From Nocardioides yefusunii (GTDB lineage: Bacteria > Actinomycetota > Actinomycetes > Propionibacteriales > Nocardioidaceae): a stretch of DNA of 64,000 nucleotides. The notes under the pieces were generated by a model. It saw nothing but the letters and a program-made list of their open reading frames with translations, made no database searches and was not told the origin of the DNA. A program made the translations under genes and the position numbers. The DNA lies in the NCBI RefSeq assembly GCF_004014875.1, contig NZ_CP034929.1, positions 1,612,001 through 1,676,000 on the forward strand, in the 5' to 3' direction. This document shows, in pieces, positions 17,124 to 24,541 of the stretch. Within the stretch, counting starts at the first letter, position 1. Each line of letters begins with the position of its first letter.

Positions 17124-17938
17124 GCAAGTTCCTCCATCTGCTTGAAGCCGGCGCGGACTGCGACCAGCTCTTCGACCCTTGCGGCACCGAGGAACTTCTT
17201 CGAGAGTTCGTTCATCGGGTCGAGGGTGTATCCGTAGGTGCGGACCTTGTGGTCACGCTCTCGCAGGGCGGCACGCTCGGACGGGTCGGTGGCGACCGCG
17301 GTGCGGACGGCCTCCAACCACTTGTCGACGCGCGTGTTCACGACCTGACGCAGGGTGGCGACGACGTCCTCGGTCCGGTCGGCCACGTAGGAGTGGGCGA
17401 CGGGGGAGAGGAAGGCGCGCATGTAGGAGCCATGGGAGACCGACCACGTGAAGCGGTCGTCGCCACGCAGTGCGAGGTAGTCCTCGTTCAGCGGCTCGTA
17501 GTACTTCTCCAGGTAGTCCACCTCGGTCATGAGGTCGCGACGGGGGACCAGCTCGGAGTAGAAGAAGATGTTGGGGATGGTGCCGAACACGAGGATCAGG
17601 TGGGGCACGTCGATGTGCGGTCCCAGCCAGACCTGCAGGTTCATGTCGAGGATCGAGTTGGTGCGGTTGCCGATCCAGGAGTGGACGAGCCACTCCGCGC
17701 CGGCGTCGGGGTCACCGACGAAGGTGTTCATCGAGCCTTCGTAGGACTTGTCCTCGGTGGCCCAGTACTCCAGACCCTCGCTGGAGGGGTGTGCCTGGAC
17801 CGGGAGCTCGGCCACGATGCGTTCCTTGGCGTCGCTGAGGATCTCCCAGAACTGTGCCCACAACTCGGTGTTGTCGACGTCGGGGTTCTCCGCGAGGAAC
17901 TCGTGGATGGTCTTGGTCTGACTCACTTTCTCGGCCAT
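17120..17938 (-). CDS. Red chlorophyll catabolite reductase (RCCR)-like protein
   Basis: 272 residues. From memory of plant RCCR (ACD2), the same landmarks occur in the same order: HSWIG (86-90), VPHLILVFG (111-119), VPRRDLMTEVDYLEKYY (131-147), YMRAFLSPVA (172-181), a KWL helix (206-208), RERD (226-229), DP (240-241) and a final LGxxRVEELV helix. D229 falls at a conserved acidic position; the Glu of the plant active site appears replaced by Val117. Plant RCCR reduces a linear tetrapyrrole with ferredoxin electrons and has no cofactor of its own. The ATG at 17938 lies 7 nt after TACAAT, suggesting a leaderless message. The substrate here is unknown. Confidence 0.6.
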   Translation of the reverse strand: MAEKVSQTKTIHEFLAENPDVDNTELWAQFWEILSDAKERIVAELPVQAHPSSEGLEYWATEDKSYEGSMNTFVGDPDAGAEWLVHSWIGNRTNSILDMNLQVWLGPHIDVPHLILVFGTIPNIFFYSELVPRRDLMTEVDYLEKYYEPLNEDYLALRGDDRFTWSVSHGSYMRAFLSPVAHSYVADRTEDVVATLRQVVNTRVDKWLEAVRTAVATDPSERAALRERDHKVRTYGYTLDPMNELSKKFLGAARVEELVAVRAGFKQMEELA

Positions 17939-17983
17939 GGGACAGATTGTATAGATATATGATCTATCGCGAAGGGGGTTGGT
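17939..17983. promoter_or_regulatory. Divergent promoter/operator between RCCR-like and ABM genes
   Basis: The 6-bp inverted repeat ATAGAT-(5)-ATCTAT (about 17951-17967) lies in the 45-bp gap between divergent starts. On the minus strand, TACAAT sits 7 nt before the RCCR-like ATG. On the plus strand, GAAGGGGG precedes the GTG at 17984. A dimeric repressor site that controls both sides is likely; the GntR protein at 19046 is the nearest candidate. Confidence 0.6.
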
Positions 17984-18319
17984 GTGATCGTCGTCATCTC
18001 GCAAGCCTGGACGAAGCCCGAAGAGGCCCATGTCCACGCCTATGTACAGCTCAATGAAGAGTTCGGTCAGTTCTTCCGTGACCACCCCGGGTTCCGAGGC
18101 CGGCAGTTGGTCCGCGGCACCGAGGACCCGACGCACTTCACGCACCTGCGGTGGTTCGACACGCTGGAGGATTACGAGGAGTGCACGCGTCAGCAGGGTT
18201 ACGTCGAGCACACGGTGAAGATGTACGAACACCTCGTGCCGTACGAGTCCTACCCCCGCGAGATCGTCGAGGTCGTGTTCGACGAGCGCCCGGCGCCGCA
18301 CACCGGTGACCCGGCGTGA
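17984..18319 (+). CDS. ABM-domain (antibiotic biosynthesis monooxygenase-like) protein
   Basis: 111 residues with the dimeric alpha/beta-barrel pattern: IVVISQAWTKPE first strand, an FFRDHPGFRGRQLVRG central strand and THFTHLRWFDTLEDYEE. Members act as cofactor-free monooxygenases, heme-degrading enzymes (IsdG type) or ligand-binding proteins. GTG 17984 follows GAAGGGGG. Its stop overlaps the hydrolase start (GTGA). Divergent from the RCCR-like gene, which points to shared regulation. IsdG-like heme opening is possible, but the key Asn/Trp/His set is not clear to me. Confidence 0.65.
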   Translation: MIVVISQAWTKPEEAHVHAYVQLNEEFGQFFRDHPGFRGRQLVRGTEDPTHFTHLRWFDTLEDYEECTRQQGYVEHTVKMYEHLVPYESYPREIVEVVFDERPAPHTGDPA

Positions 18320-19035
18320 AGCGTCCGTTCCTGCTGGTGCACGGTGCCTTCCGTGGTGGCTGGTCCTGGGCGCGGGTGCGACCCGGCCTGGTTGCGGCGG
18401 GCCACGACGTGCATGCGCCGTCGTTGCCCGGGTGCGGTGAGCGGTACATCGAAGGGGAGGCAATCCTTTCCCTCGATGTCTGGGTCGATGCCCTGGAGCG
18501 TCTCGTCGTGGCCGAGGACCTGCATGAGCTCGTGCTGGTGGGCCACAGCCAGGGCGGCATCGTGACCGCAGCGCTCGCGGCGCGTGTCCCGGAGCGGATC
18601 GCGGTCCTCGTGCACCTGGATGCAGCAGTCCTGGCTCGCGGGGAACGCGCCGTCGACCTCACAGGTATGGGCGGGCATCTGCCCCCGCGTGACTTCTGGG
18701 TGCCCGCGCGCCCCCTGGTGGCGGCCGCGGACCTGGACGAGGAGACCGCCGCGTGGGCCTCGGCGCGACTGACGCCCACGCCGATGGGACCTTCGCTCGA
18801 CGTCGTTCCCGACGTGCCCGAGGAGGTGGACGTACGCACCTGGTTCTGCTCGGGAACTCCGCAGGGATTCCCTTCGACGGTTTCGCGCCGGAGGATGGAC
18901 GAGGCTGGCTTGGCCTATGACGTGCTCGACTGCGGCCACGACGCACCGCTCGTGGCTCCCGACCGCGTGGTGGAGGCACTCCTGGCCGCTGCTGACCTTT
19001 CCGAGCACTCGGGTGCGCGGCCCGAATCCCACTAA
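18316..19035 (+). CDS. Alpha/beta hydrolase (methylesterase-like)
   Basis: 239 residues. HGAFRGGWSW oxyanion region (9-18), nucleophile Ser78 in GHSQGG (76-81) and the catalytic His208 in DCGHD. The compact layout, with an HGAxxGxWxW start and GHSxGG, is shared with plant methylesterase/hydroxynitrile-lyase-like enzymes and many bacterial esterases. It is translationally coupled to the ABM gene. In plants, members of this family demethylate chlorophyll catabolites; whether this one acts on a comparable ester is inference. Confidence 0.8.
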   Translation: MKRPFLLVHGAFRGGWSWARVRPGLVAAGHDVHAPSLPGCGERYIEGEAILSLDVWVDALERLVVAEDLHELVLVGHSQGGIVTAALAARVPERIAVLVHLDAAVLARGERAVDLTGMGGHLPPRDFWVPARPLVAAADLDEETAAWASARLTPTPMGPSLDVVPDVPEEVDVRTWFCSGTPQGFPSTVSRRRMDEAGLAYDVLDCGHDAPLVAPDRVVEALLAAADLSEHSGARPESH

Positions 19036-19045
19036 GGTTCCCTCC

Positions 19046-19765
19046 ATGCCCTCTGCACCTGAGACCGGTCCTGCGTACCGGGCGGTCGCTGACGCCCTGC
19101 GGTCCCAGATCCTTTCCGGGGACCTGAAGTCCGGCGACCGACTGCCCACTGAGTCTGAGCTCTGCGAGCTGCACTCGGTCTCGCGCAGCACTGTCCGTGA
19201 GGCATTGCGGGCCTTGGCCACCGAGCGCCTCCTGGTCACGCGCCGCGGCGTCGCGGGAGGTTCGTTCGTGGCCGCCCCCGGCCCGGAGGAGATCGCGGGG
19301 CTTGTCCAGTCGAGCCTCTCCCTGCTGAGTGACTCCGACTCCGTCTCGGTGCAGTCGCTGCTGGAGGTGCGCCTGATGCTCGAGGTGCCTGCCGCGGGGC
19401 TGGCTGCGGCACGGCGTCGTGACGCGGACCTCGTCTCGCTGGAGTCGCACCTGTTCGACCCGGTCGCGACCGACCTGGAGTCGATGTTCACTGACAATCG
19501 CGACTTCCATCTGGGGCTGTTGCGGGGGGCTGCGAACCCGGTGCTGGAGGCGGTCGCCGCGCCGATCTACGGAGTGGTCTATGAAAGATTCGTCCGCCGG
19601 GAGGCGCCCGTGGACTTCTGGCGCTCGGTCGACCATGACCATCGCGCGATCCTCGATCGGGTACGGGCTGGTGACGTGGGTGGCGCCGAGGAGGCGCAGC
19701 GCGCCCATCTGGTGGACCTGGGGCCGACGTACGAGCGGATCGACGCCGAACGGCAGAGGTCCTGA
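19046..19765 (+). CDS. GntR-family regulator, FCD (FadR) subgroup
   Basis: 239 residues. Winged helix-turn-helix at about 10-75 (LPTESELCELHSVSRSTVREAL), then an FCD ligand-binding domain with the metal-site pattern NRDFH (151-155), H199 and H221. Such proteins repress catabolic genes until a carboxylate-type effector binds. The ATG at 19046 is 7 nt after TAAGGT, suggesting a leaderless message; the longer upstream frame lies inside the hydrolase. It is the only obvious regulator within the RCCR-like gene set and the best candidate for its control. Confidence 0.9.
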   Translation: MPSAPETGPAYRAVADALRSQILSGDLKSGDRLPTESELCELHSVSRSTVREALRALATERLLVTRRGVAGGSFVAAPGPEEIAGLVQSSLSLLSDSDSVSVQSLLEVRLMLEVPAAGLAAARRRDADLVSLESHLFDPVATDLESMFTDNRDFHLGLLRGAANPVLEAVAAPIYGVVYERFVRREAPVDFWRSVDHDHRAILDRVRAGDVGGAEEAQRAHLVDLGPTYERIDAERQRS

Positions 19766-19835
19766 CGGCGGGTTCTTCCCACACGCCGCTCTTAACAGGA
19801 TATATTTTGTGTTCCCTGATGTGTGAGGAGCAGTG

Positions 19836-20105
19836 ATGAACAAGCGTTTCGGTCTCGCCCTGGCCGTGGCCGGCCTCGTCGGCGTCGGCGTCGTGGTGAA
19901 GAAGAAGCAGGCCTCGGCCAGCACCATCCCGACCGGTAAGCCCGTCGTTTCCTTCGCCGGCATCCCCACCGCCAAGAAGGTGCAGCTCCCGCTGCTGTGC
20001 CGTCTGCGCGGACACGGCTGGCGCATCCCGCGCAACCCCAAGCAGATGCCGCTCCGCAAGGCGTGCCAGAACTGCCAGCGCATCGACATTCCGCTCCCTC
20101 GCTGA
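19836..20105 (+). CDS. Small membrane protein with C-terminal zinc-ribbon-like motif
   Basis: 89 residues. An N-terminal hydrophobic helix (5-20) followed by KKK is a membrane anchor or uncleaved signal. The C-terminal part has LCRLRGHGWR and CQNCQR, a single-Cys plus CxxC pattern like the small DUF1660-type zinc ribbons. ATG 19836 is preferred over the GTG three bases earlier because it lies 5 nt after GAGGAG. It has its own promoter region with an ATATAT patch at about 19799. Function unknown. Confidence 0.6.
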   Translation: MNKRFGLALAVAGLVGVGVVVKKKQASASTIPTGKPVVSFAGIPTAKKVQLPLLCRLRGHGWRIPRNPKQMPLRKACQNCQRIDIPLPR

Positions 20106-20123
20106 GCCAGTCGTCGTGACCCG

Positions 20124-20157
20124 CAGGGCCGACGCCACCGCGGTGGCCTCGGCCCTG
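20124..20157 (+). terminator. Hairpin terminator after the 89-aa gene
   Basis: Interrupted stem CAGGGCC/GGCCCTG with an inner GCCACC/GGTGGC helix, just before the VOC gene. Confidence 0.65.
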
Positions 20158-20183
20158 TGGTGTACCCACCCACCGGAGGAACC

Positions 20184-20948
20184 GTGACTCACCTGCCCCG
20201 CGTCAACCATGTCGGCATCTCGGTCGCCGACCTCGACGCCGCCCGTACCTTCTGGATCGACGGGCTCGGCGCTCTCGAGCACGGCGCCTTTTCTTGGCCG
20301 GTCGGCACCACGCCTGCTGACGACTCCCTCGCGACCAGCGGTACCGCCGCCGACGTGGTGCTGCTGCGCACCGACGCGGCCTTCATGGAGCTCTTCGCGT
20401 TCTCCTCGCCGACACCGCAACGGCGTGACCCGCGTCGTCCCGGCGTGGTCTCCCTGGCCTGGGCGGTCGAGGACCTCGCACTCGCCCGGTCCCGGGCCCT
20501 GGCGCACGGCGCGAGCATGGGGGAGCAGGCGCACCACGTCAGATGCCCCGACGGAACCGACGTCCACCTGGTCCTGGCCGGCGAGGGGCCCACGGGTCTC
20601 GTCGCGGTGCAGGTGCAGGTGGAGGCCGCGGCAGAGTTCCCCTACGGCGACGTCGCCGGACCGGTCGTGCTCGACGTGGTGGGTGGGGCACTCGCCCCGG
20701 ACGCCACGGGCGGATCGAACGTCGACCTCGGCGTCAACCACATCTGCCTGGACGTCGACGACGCCCACGCGGCTCGCGCTGCCGGCCAGGTCGGGGGCCG
20801 GGTGCGGTGGCACCACGAGGTGACCGAGTCCAGCGGCGGGATCGCTGCGGTCTGCTACGGCACCACCCATGACGGTGTTCTGGTGGAACTGCTGGAGTCC
20901 CGCACCGAACAGGCGTTCTTCTCCCGGACCCGGCTCGGCTGCCCCTGA
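20184..20948 (+). CDS. Two-domain VOC-superfamily (glyoxalase/extradiol dioxygenase fold) protein
   Basis: 254 residues with two vicinal-oxygen-chelate halves. The first starts VNHVGISVADLDAARTFW; the second has VNHICLDVDD and ends GVLVELLE. His in VNH of each half and Glu near each end are the usual metal ligands. Families with this layout include ring-cleaving dioxygenases, glyoxalases and epimerases. GTG 20184 follows GGAGG. Its place next to the SDR/RCCR-like set suggests a step in the same pathway, but the reaction cannot be assigned. Confidence 0.75.
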   Translation: MTHLPRVNHVGISVADLDAARTFWIDGLGALEHGAFSWPVGTTPADDSLATSGTAADVVLLRTDAAFMELFAFSSPTPQRRDPRRPGVVSLAWAVEDLALARSRALAHGASMGEQAHHVRCPDGTDVHLVLAGEGPTGLVAVQVQVEAAAEFPYGDVAGPVVLDVVGGALAPDATGGSNVDLGVNHICLDVDDAHAARAAGQVGGRVRWHHEVTESSGGIAAVCYGTTHDGVLVELLESRTEQAFFSRTRLGCP

Positions 20949-20963
20949 GTCCCCTGAAACGCC

Positions 20964-21022
20964 ACGCACCAGTCAGAAGTGCTGCCGAAACCGAGGTTTC
21001 GGAGCACTTCTGACTGGTGCGT
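20964..21022. terminator. Long perfect inverted repeat between convergent genes
   Basis: 20-bp arms without mismatch (20964-20983 with 21003-21022), and an inner CCGAAAC/GTTTCGG helix. A bidirectional terminator of unusual length. Confidence 0.9.
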
Positions 21023-21036
21023 GAGAGGTCTGAGGC

Positions 21037-21840
21037 TCAGAGGCCGTAGCGAGCCATGACGTCGTTCTTCTTCGCGTAGCCCGGCGTCATGAAGCGCGTC
21101 GCGATCCGTCGGTTGGTGAGCCAGGAGATCTCCGAACCCGTCTTCGTGGTGGTCATGACCTCACTCACCAGGTACGGCGCCACGTCGTCGACGTGGTCGG
21201 AGAGGTAGTTCAGCGCCTTGCGCTGGGAGGAGACCTGCTCGGGGGCACGCTGGGCCTCGCGCAGCCAGCCGTCGGAGATCAGGATGCCGGGGCGGATCTG
21301 ACCCACCAGGACCGGCGTCTCCTTGGACTCCTTGACCAGTGCACGCGTCAGCATGTCGAGACCGCGCTTGGTGGCGGAGTAGACGCCCATGCCCGGCCGC
21401 AGGCGTCCGTCACTGCCGCCTCCGAGGACGTTGAAGAGCTTGCCCGAGCCCTGGGCGGTCATGCCGCGCAGGGCGACCTGGGAGCCGAAGATGGTGCCGA
21501 GCATGTTGGTGCGCACCATGGCGTGCACGTCCGCGGGCTTGGTGTCCACGACCTTCTCGGTGGTGTGGGCGACGCCAGCGTTGTTGATCCACACGTCGAC
21601 GCTGCCGTGCTGGGCGACGGCGTGGTCCCACAGAGCCTGGACGGCGTCGACGTCGGAGACGTCGGTGGCGAGGCCGGTGACGTGGCCGTTGCCCGGGGCG
21701 GCGACCAGTTCGGCCACCGCTGCGTCGACGGACTCCGCGCTGCGGCCCGAGACGACGACGTTGTATCCGTGGCGGCGGAACTCGCGGGCCATGGCGTGGC
21801 CGATTCCCTTGGTGCTTCCGGTGATGACTGCCGTGCTCAA
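21037..21840 (-). CDS. Short-chain dehydrogenase/reductase
   Basis: 267-residue classical SDR: TGSTKGIG nucleotide motif near the start, NNAG, and a YSATK catalytic motif. Start TTG at 21840 is chosen because AGGAGG lies 5 nt upstream and the protein then begins STAVITGS, as family members do; an in-frame ATG at 21888 lacks a ribosome site. Upstream on the minus strand lies TATATT within an AT-rich patch (about 21866-21875). It resembles the SDR at 2385 (QALWDHAVA, VDVWVNNAG, GSDGR), so the two ends of the island carry related reductases. Confidence 0.85.
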   Translation of the reverse strand: MSTAVITGSTKGIGHAMAREFRRHGYNVVVSGRSAESVDAAVAELVAAPGNGHVTGLATDVSDVDAVQALWDHAVAQHGSVDVWINNAGVAHTTEKVVDTKPADVHAMVRTNMLGTIFGSQVALRGMTAQGSGKLFNVLGGGSDGRLRPGMGVYSATKRGLDMLTRALVKESKETPVLVGQIRPGILISDGWLREAQRAPEQVSSQRKALNYLSDHVDDVAPYLVSEVMTTTKTGSEISWLTNRRIATRFMTPGYAKKNDVMARYGL

Positions 21841-21987
21841 TGCTGCCTCCTGGTAGGGGAGCCAGAAATATATGCTGACATGTGGCATGGGTCACCCGCT
21901 TTGACAGATACCCACCGCGCACACTCCTTCCCCTCGCCACGAGGCCTCCCTAGGCTGCGAGTCCGTTCGCATCCACGGGAGACACAC

Positions 21988-22962
21988 ATGAGCCGCACGG
22001 GCATGGGACATGACGGCGGACTCTTCGCCCCCGACGCGCTGATCCGACATGTCCAGGCACACCACGTCGTCGGACAGACCTACGGTCAACGCGCCCTCGT
22101 CCTGGGGGCCACCAACCCCGTGCCCTACATCGGCACCAGCTCCTCCACCCTCGCCAAGGAACGCCCCTTCACCCGCCTCGCTGTCACCGCCAAGGCCTTC
22201 GAGACCGTCATCCTCGGCACCCGCGCCGACGCCGAACGCGTGCTCGCCCGGGTGCACCACATGCACACCCGGGTCCGAGGGACTCTCCCCGAGCAGGCCG
22301 GACTTCACCCCGCCGGCACCCCCTACGACGCCTTCGACCCCGAACTCATGCTCTGGACGATGGGCGTCCTCGCCGACTCGTCCCGCCGCTCCTTCGAAGC
22401 GTTCGTCAGACCGCTCGACACCGACGAACGCGACGCCCTCTGGCAGGACTGGATCACCTTCGGCACCCTCTTCGGCATGCCCCGCGACGTCGCCCCACGC
22501 ACCGCAGCCGACTTCGACGACTGGATGGCCGAACACCTCACCTCCGACCGCTTCCACGTCACCCCCGAGGCCCGCGCCGTCGGGCGCGCCATCGTCACCG
22601 CCATGCCCGTCCCGGCACGCATGCGCCCAGGCGTACGAGCCACCAACTTCACCGTCATCGGGCTCCTCCCGCCCCGGGTCCGTGACGCCTTCGGGCTCGG
22701 CTGGGGCCGGGGACACCAACGCGTCCACGACGCCCTGGCCGCCAGTCTGTGGCTCTCCTCGCGCACGCTCCCGGCCCGAGTCCGGCTCGGCACCAACGCC
22801 CGACTGCTCGACATCGTGATCCGGTCCGAGGCAGAGGTTGTCGCCCGCGGGGGACGCACCATGCCCACTCTGGAGGCACCCACTCTGGAGGCACCCACTC
22901 TGGAGGCACCCACTCTGGAGGCACCCACTCTGGAGGCACCCACCCTCGACGCGCCCCCGTGA
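21988..22962 (+). CDS. Oxygenase MpaB / DUF2236-family protein
   Basis: 324 residues. The HHMHTRVRG motif (90-98) and the following D..LMLW helix are hallmarks of the MpaB/latex-clearing-protein-like family of heme-associated oxygenases. No signal peptide. ATG 21988 follows GGGAGA; a TAGGCT box lies about 35 nt upstream. The C-terminal tail is a run of TLEAP units encoded by tandem DNA repeats and is probably disordered. The substrate is unknown; fungal MpaB cleaves a polyprenyl chain, and Lcp cleaves rubber. Confidence 0.8.
   Translation: MSRTGMGHDGGLFAPDALIRHVQAHHVVGQTYGQRALVLGATNPVPYIGTSSSTLAKERPFTRLAVTAKAFETVILGTRADAERVLARVHHMHTRVRGTLPEQAGLHPAGTPYDAFDPELMLWTMGVLADSSRRSFEAFVRPLDTDERDALWQDWITFGTLFGMPRDVAPRTAADFDDWMAEHLTSDRFHVTPEARAVGRAIVTAMPVPARMRPGVRATNFTVIGLLPPRVRDAFGLGWGRGHQRVHDALAASLWLSSRTLPARVRLGTNARLLDIVIRSEAEVVARGGRTMPTLEAPTLEAPTLEAPTLEAPTLEAPTLDAPP
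22864..22938 (+). repeat. Five tandem 15-bp repeats in the MpaB-like gene
   Basis: Five identical copies of CCCACTCTGGAGGCA encoding PTLEA, followed by one diverged copy. They are in frame at the 3' end of the gene. Confidence 0.95.
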
Positions 22963-23003
22963 ACGCCCCGCACGGGCCCCCGAGCCCCGGTAGGGTCCGC
23001 CGC

Positions 23004-23699
23004 GTGAACCGCCGTCAGCGTCTCGTCGCCGCCGCCCTGCACCGCGCCCACTCCTGGGCCGAACGGGCCGGAGCGATCGCGCCCGGCACCGCCCTCGGCG
23101 ACAGTTTCGGCACCCTGGGCAGCGGCAGCTGCATCGCGTTCCCGCCGATGTCGCTCTTCGGGCAGCAGCACATGCACATCGGTGCCGGCACCATGATCGG
23201 ACGCCGCGTCGTTCTCGGCGTCGGCTACGGCCCCGACGACGCCGCCGCGCCGCCGCGCGGCCTGGTGATCGGTGAACGTTGCGTGATCGGTGCCCGCAAC
23301 ACCATCACCGCGCACTCCTCCATCACGATCGGCGACGACGTGTGGTTCGGGATGGACGTCTTCGTCTCTGACGCCAACCACGGCTACCAGGACCCCGACA
23401 CCCCGGTCGGACTCCAGTTCGGGCGACACGACCCGGTCTCCATCGGCTCAGGAAGCTGGCTCGGCCACGGAGTGGTGGTCCTGCCCGGCACCCACATCGG
23501 ACGCAACGTCGTCGTCGGCGCCGGATCCGTGGTCCGCGGCCACGTCCCCGACCACAGCGTCGTCGTGGGAGCGCCGGCCCGCGTCGTGCGTCGCCACGAG
23601 CCGGGCCGGGGATGGGTCTCGGTCTCCCGGCCCGAGGACGTGCTCCCCGAAGTCAGCACAGCCGAGGTCGCGGCCGCGATCGGCGTCTTCCAGACCTGA
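23004..23699 (+). CDS. Left-handed beta-helix acetyltransferase
   Basis: 231 residues with hexapeptide repeats ([IV]GxxxxI type): MHIGAGTMIGRRV, IGERCVIGARN, SITIGDDVWFGMDVFVSDANHGY, then IGSGSWLGHGVVVLPGTHIG. The DANHGY loop with an active-site His is typical of maltose/colanic acid-type acetyltransferases, which transfer acetyl from acetyl-CoA to sugars. GTG 23004 is exactly 7 nt after TAGGGT, suggesting a leaderless message. Likely modifies an envelope glycan. Confidence 0.85.
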   Translation: MNRRQRLVAAALHRAHSWAERAGAIAPGTALGDSFGTLGSGSCIAFPPMSLFGQQHMHIGAGTMIGRRVVLGVGYGPDDAAAPPRGLVIGERCVIGARNTITAHSSITIGDDVWFGMDVFVSDANHGYQDPDTPVGLQFGRHDPVSIGSGSWLGHGVVVLPGTHIGRNVVVGAGSVVRGHVPDHSVVVGAPARVVRRHEPGRGWVSVSRPEDVLPEVSTAEVAAAIGVFQT

Positions 23700-23830
23700 G
23701 TCGGTGCGCCGTGCCGTCCCGGGCCTCCTCAACGGTGGGAACCCCGGCGATGCGGTGCGGTCGACGGGGTCCGGCTGGGTAGGCTTGGCTGGTCCGGTTC
23801 GTGGCCCGGACGGAGACGGAGGAGGGCGCA

Positions 23831-24541
23831 GTGGGGGAGAAGACGTCCTCGCGCGGTGACGTGGTCACGGTGCCCAACCTCCTCAGCGGGCTCCGACTGC
23901 TGCTCACACCGCTCTTCGTGTACCTGGTACTGGCGCGCGACGCCGAGGTGGCAGGCGCACTCGTCCTCCTGCTCGCCGGACTCACCGACTGGCTCGACGG
24001 CCGTCTCGCGCGCCGCCTCGGACACGACACCCGACTGGGTGCCGTGCTCGACGTCGTCGCCGACCGCGTCCACCTGGTCGCCGTCGCCTTCACGTTGGCC
24101 GCCCACGACGTCGTGCCGTGGTGGTTGGCCCTGTTGCTCCCGCTGCGGGACCTGCTCATGCTTGCACTGGTTCCCCTGCTGCGTTCGCGCGGACGCAGCG
24201 TGCTGCCCTCCCACCTGCTCGGAAAGGTCGCCTCGGCCCACCTCTTCCTCGCCTTCCCGCTCCTGCTCCTGGGCGGCGCCACTGCACCGGCCGGGGAGAG
24301 CCTCGCGGTGCTGGGCGCGGTACTGGGATGGGCGTTCGCGCTGTGGGGCCTGGGACTGCACTGGTGGACCGGCCTCCTCTACGGCTGGCAGGTGCGTGCT
24401 CTGCTCCAGCAGGCGCCCCCGGTCGCACGTGAACGCCGCCGTTCCCGGGCTCGCGCCACCAGCTCCAGGCGTCTCGCATCGATCTCGGCTCCGCAGGTGC
24501 CCGAGAGCCGTGCGGCCGCTGGGCGTCGGAGGGCGCAGTGA
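23831..24541 (+). CDS. CDP-alcohol phosphatidyltransferase
   Basis: 236 residues, integral membrane enzyme of phospholipid synthesis. The CDP-OH-P motif D-x2-DG-x2-AR-x8-G-x3-D-x3-D is complete (DWLDGRLARRLG then GAVLDVVAD). Five or six hydrophobic helices follow; the C-terminal tail is Arg-rich. GTG 23831 follows GGAGGG. It is the first gene of a coupled run with the DUF881/small basic protein genes (stop overlaps the next ATG), a common actinobacterial order. The exact headgroup (glycerol-P or inositol-P) is not resolved. Confidence 0.9.
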   Translation: MGEKTSSRGDVVTVPNLLSGLRLLLTPLFVYLVLARDAEVAGALVLLLAGLTDWLDGRLARRLGHDTRLGAVLDVVADRVHLVAVAFTLAAHDVVPWWLALLLPLRDLLMLALVPLLRSRGRSVLPSHLLGKVASAHLFLAFPLLLLGGATAPAGESLAVLGAVLGWAFALWGLGLHWWTGLLYGWQVRALLQQAPPVARERRRSRARATSSRRLASISAPQVPESRAAAGRRRAQ

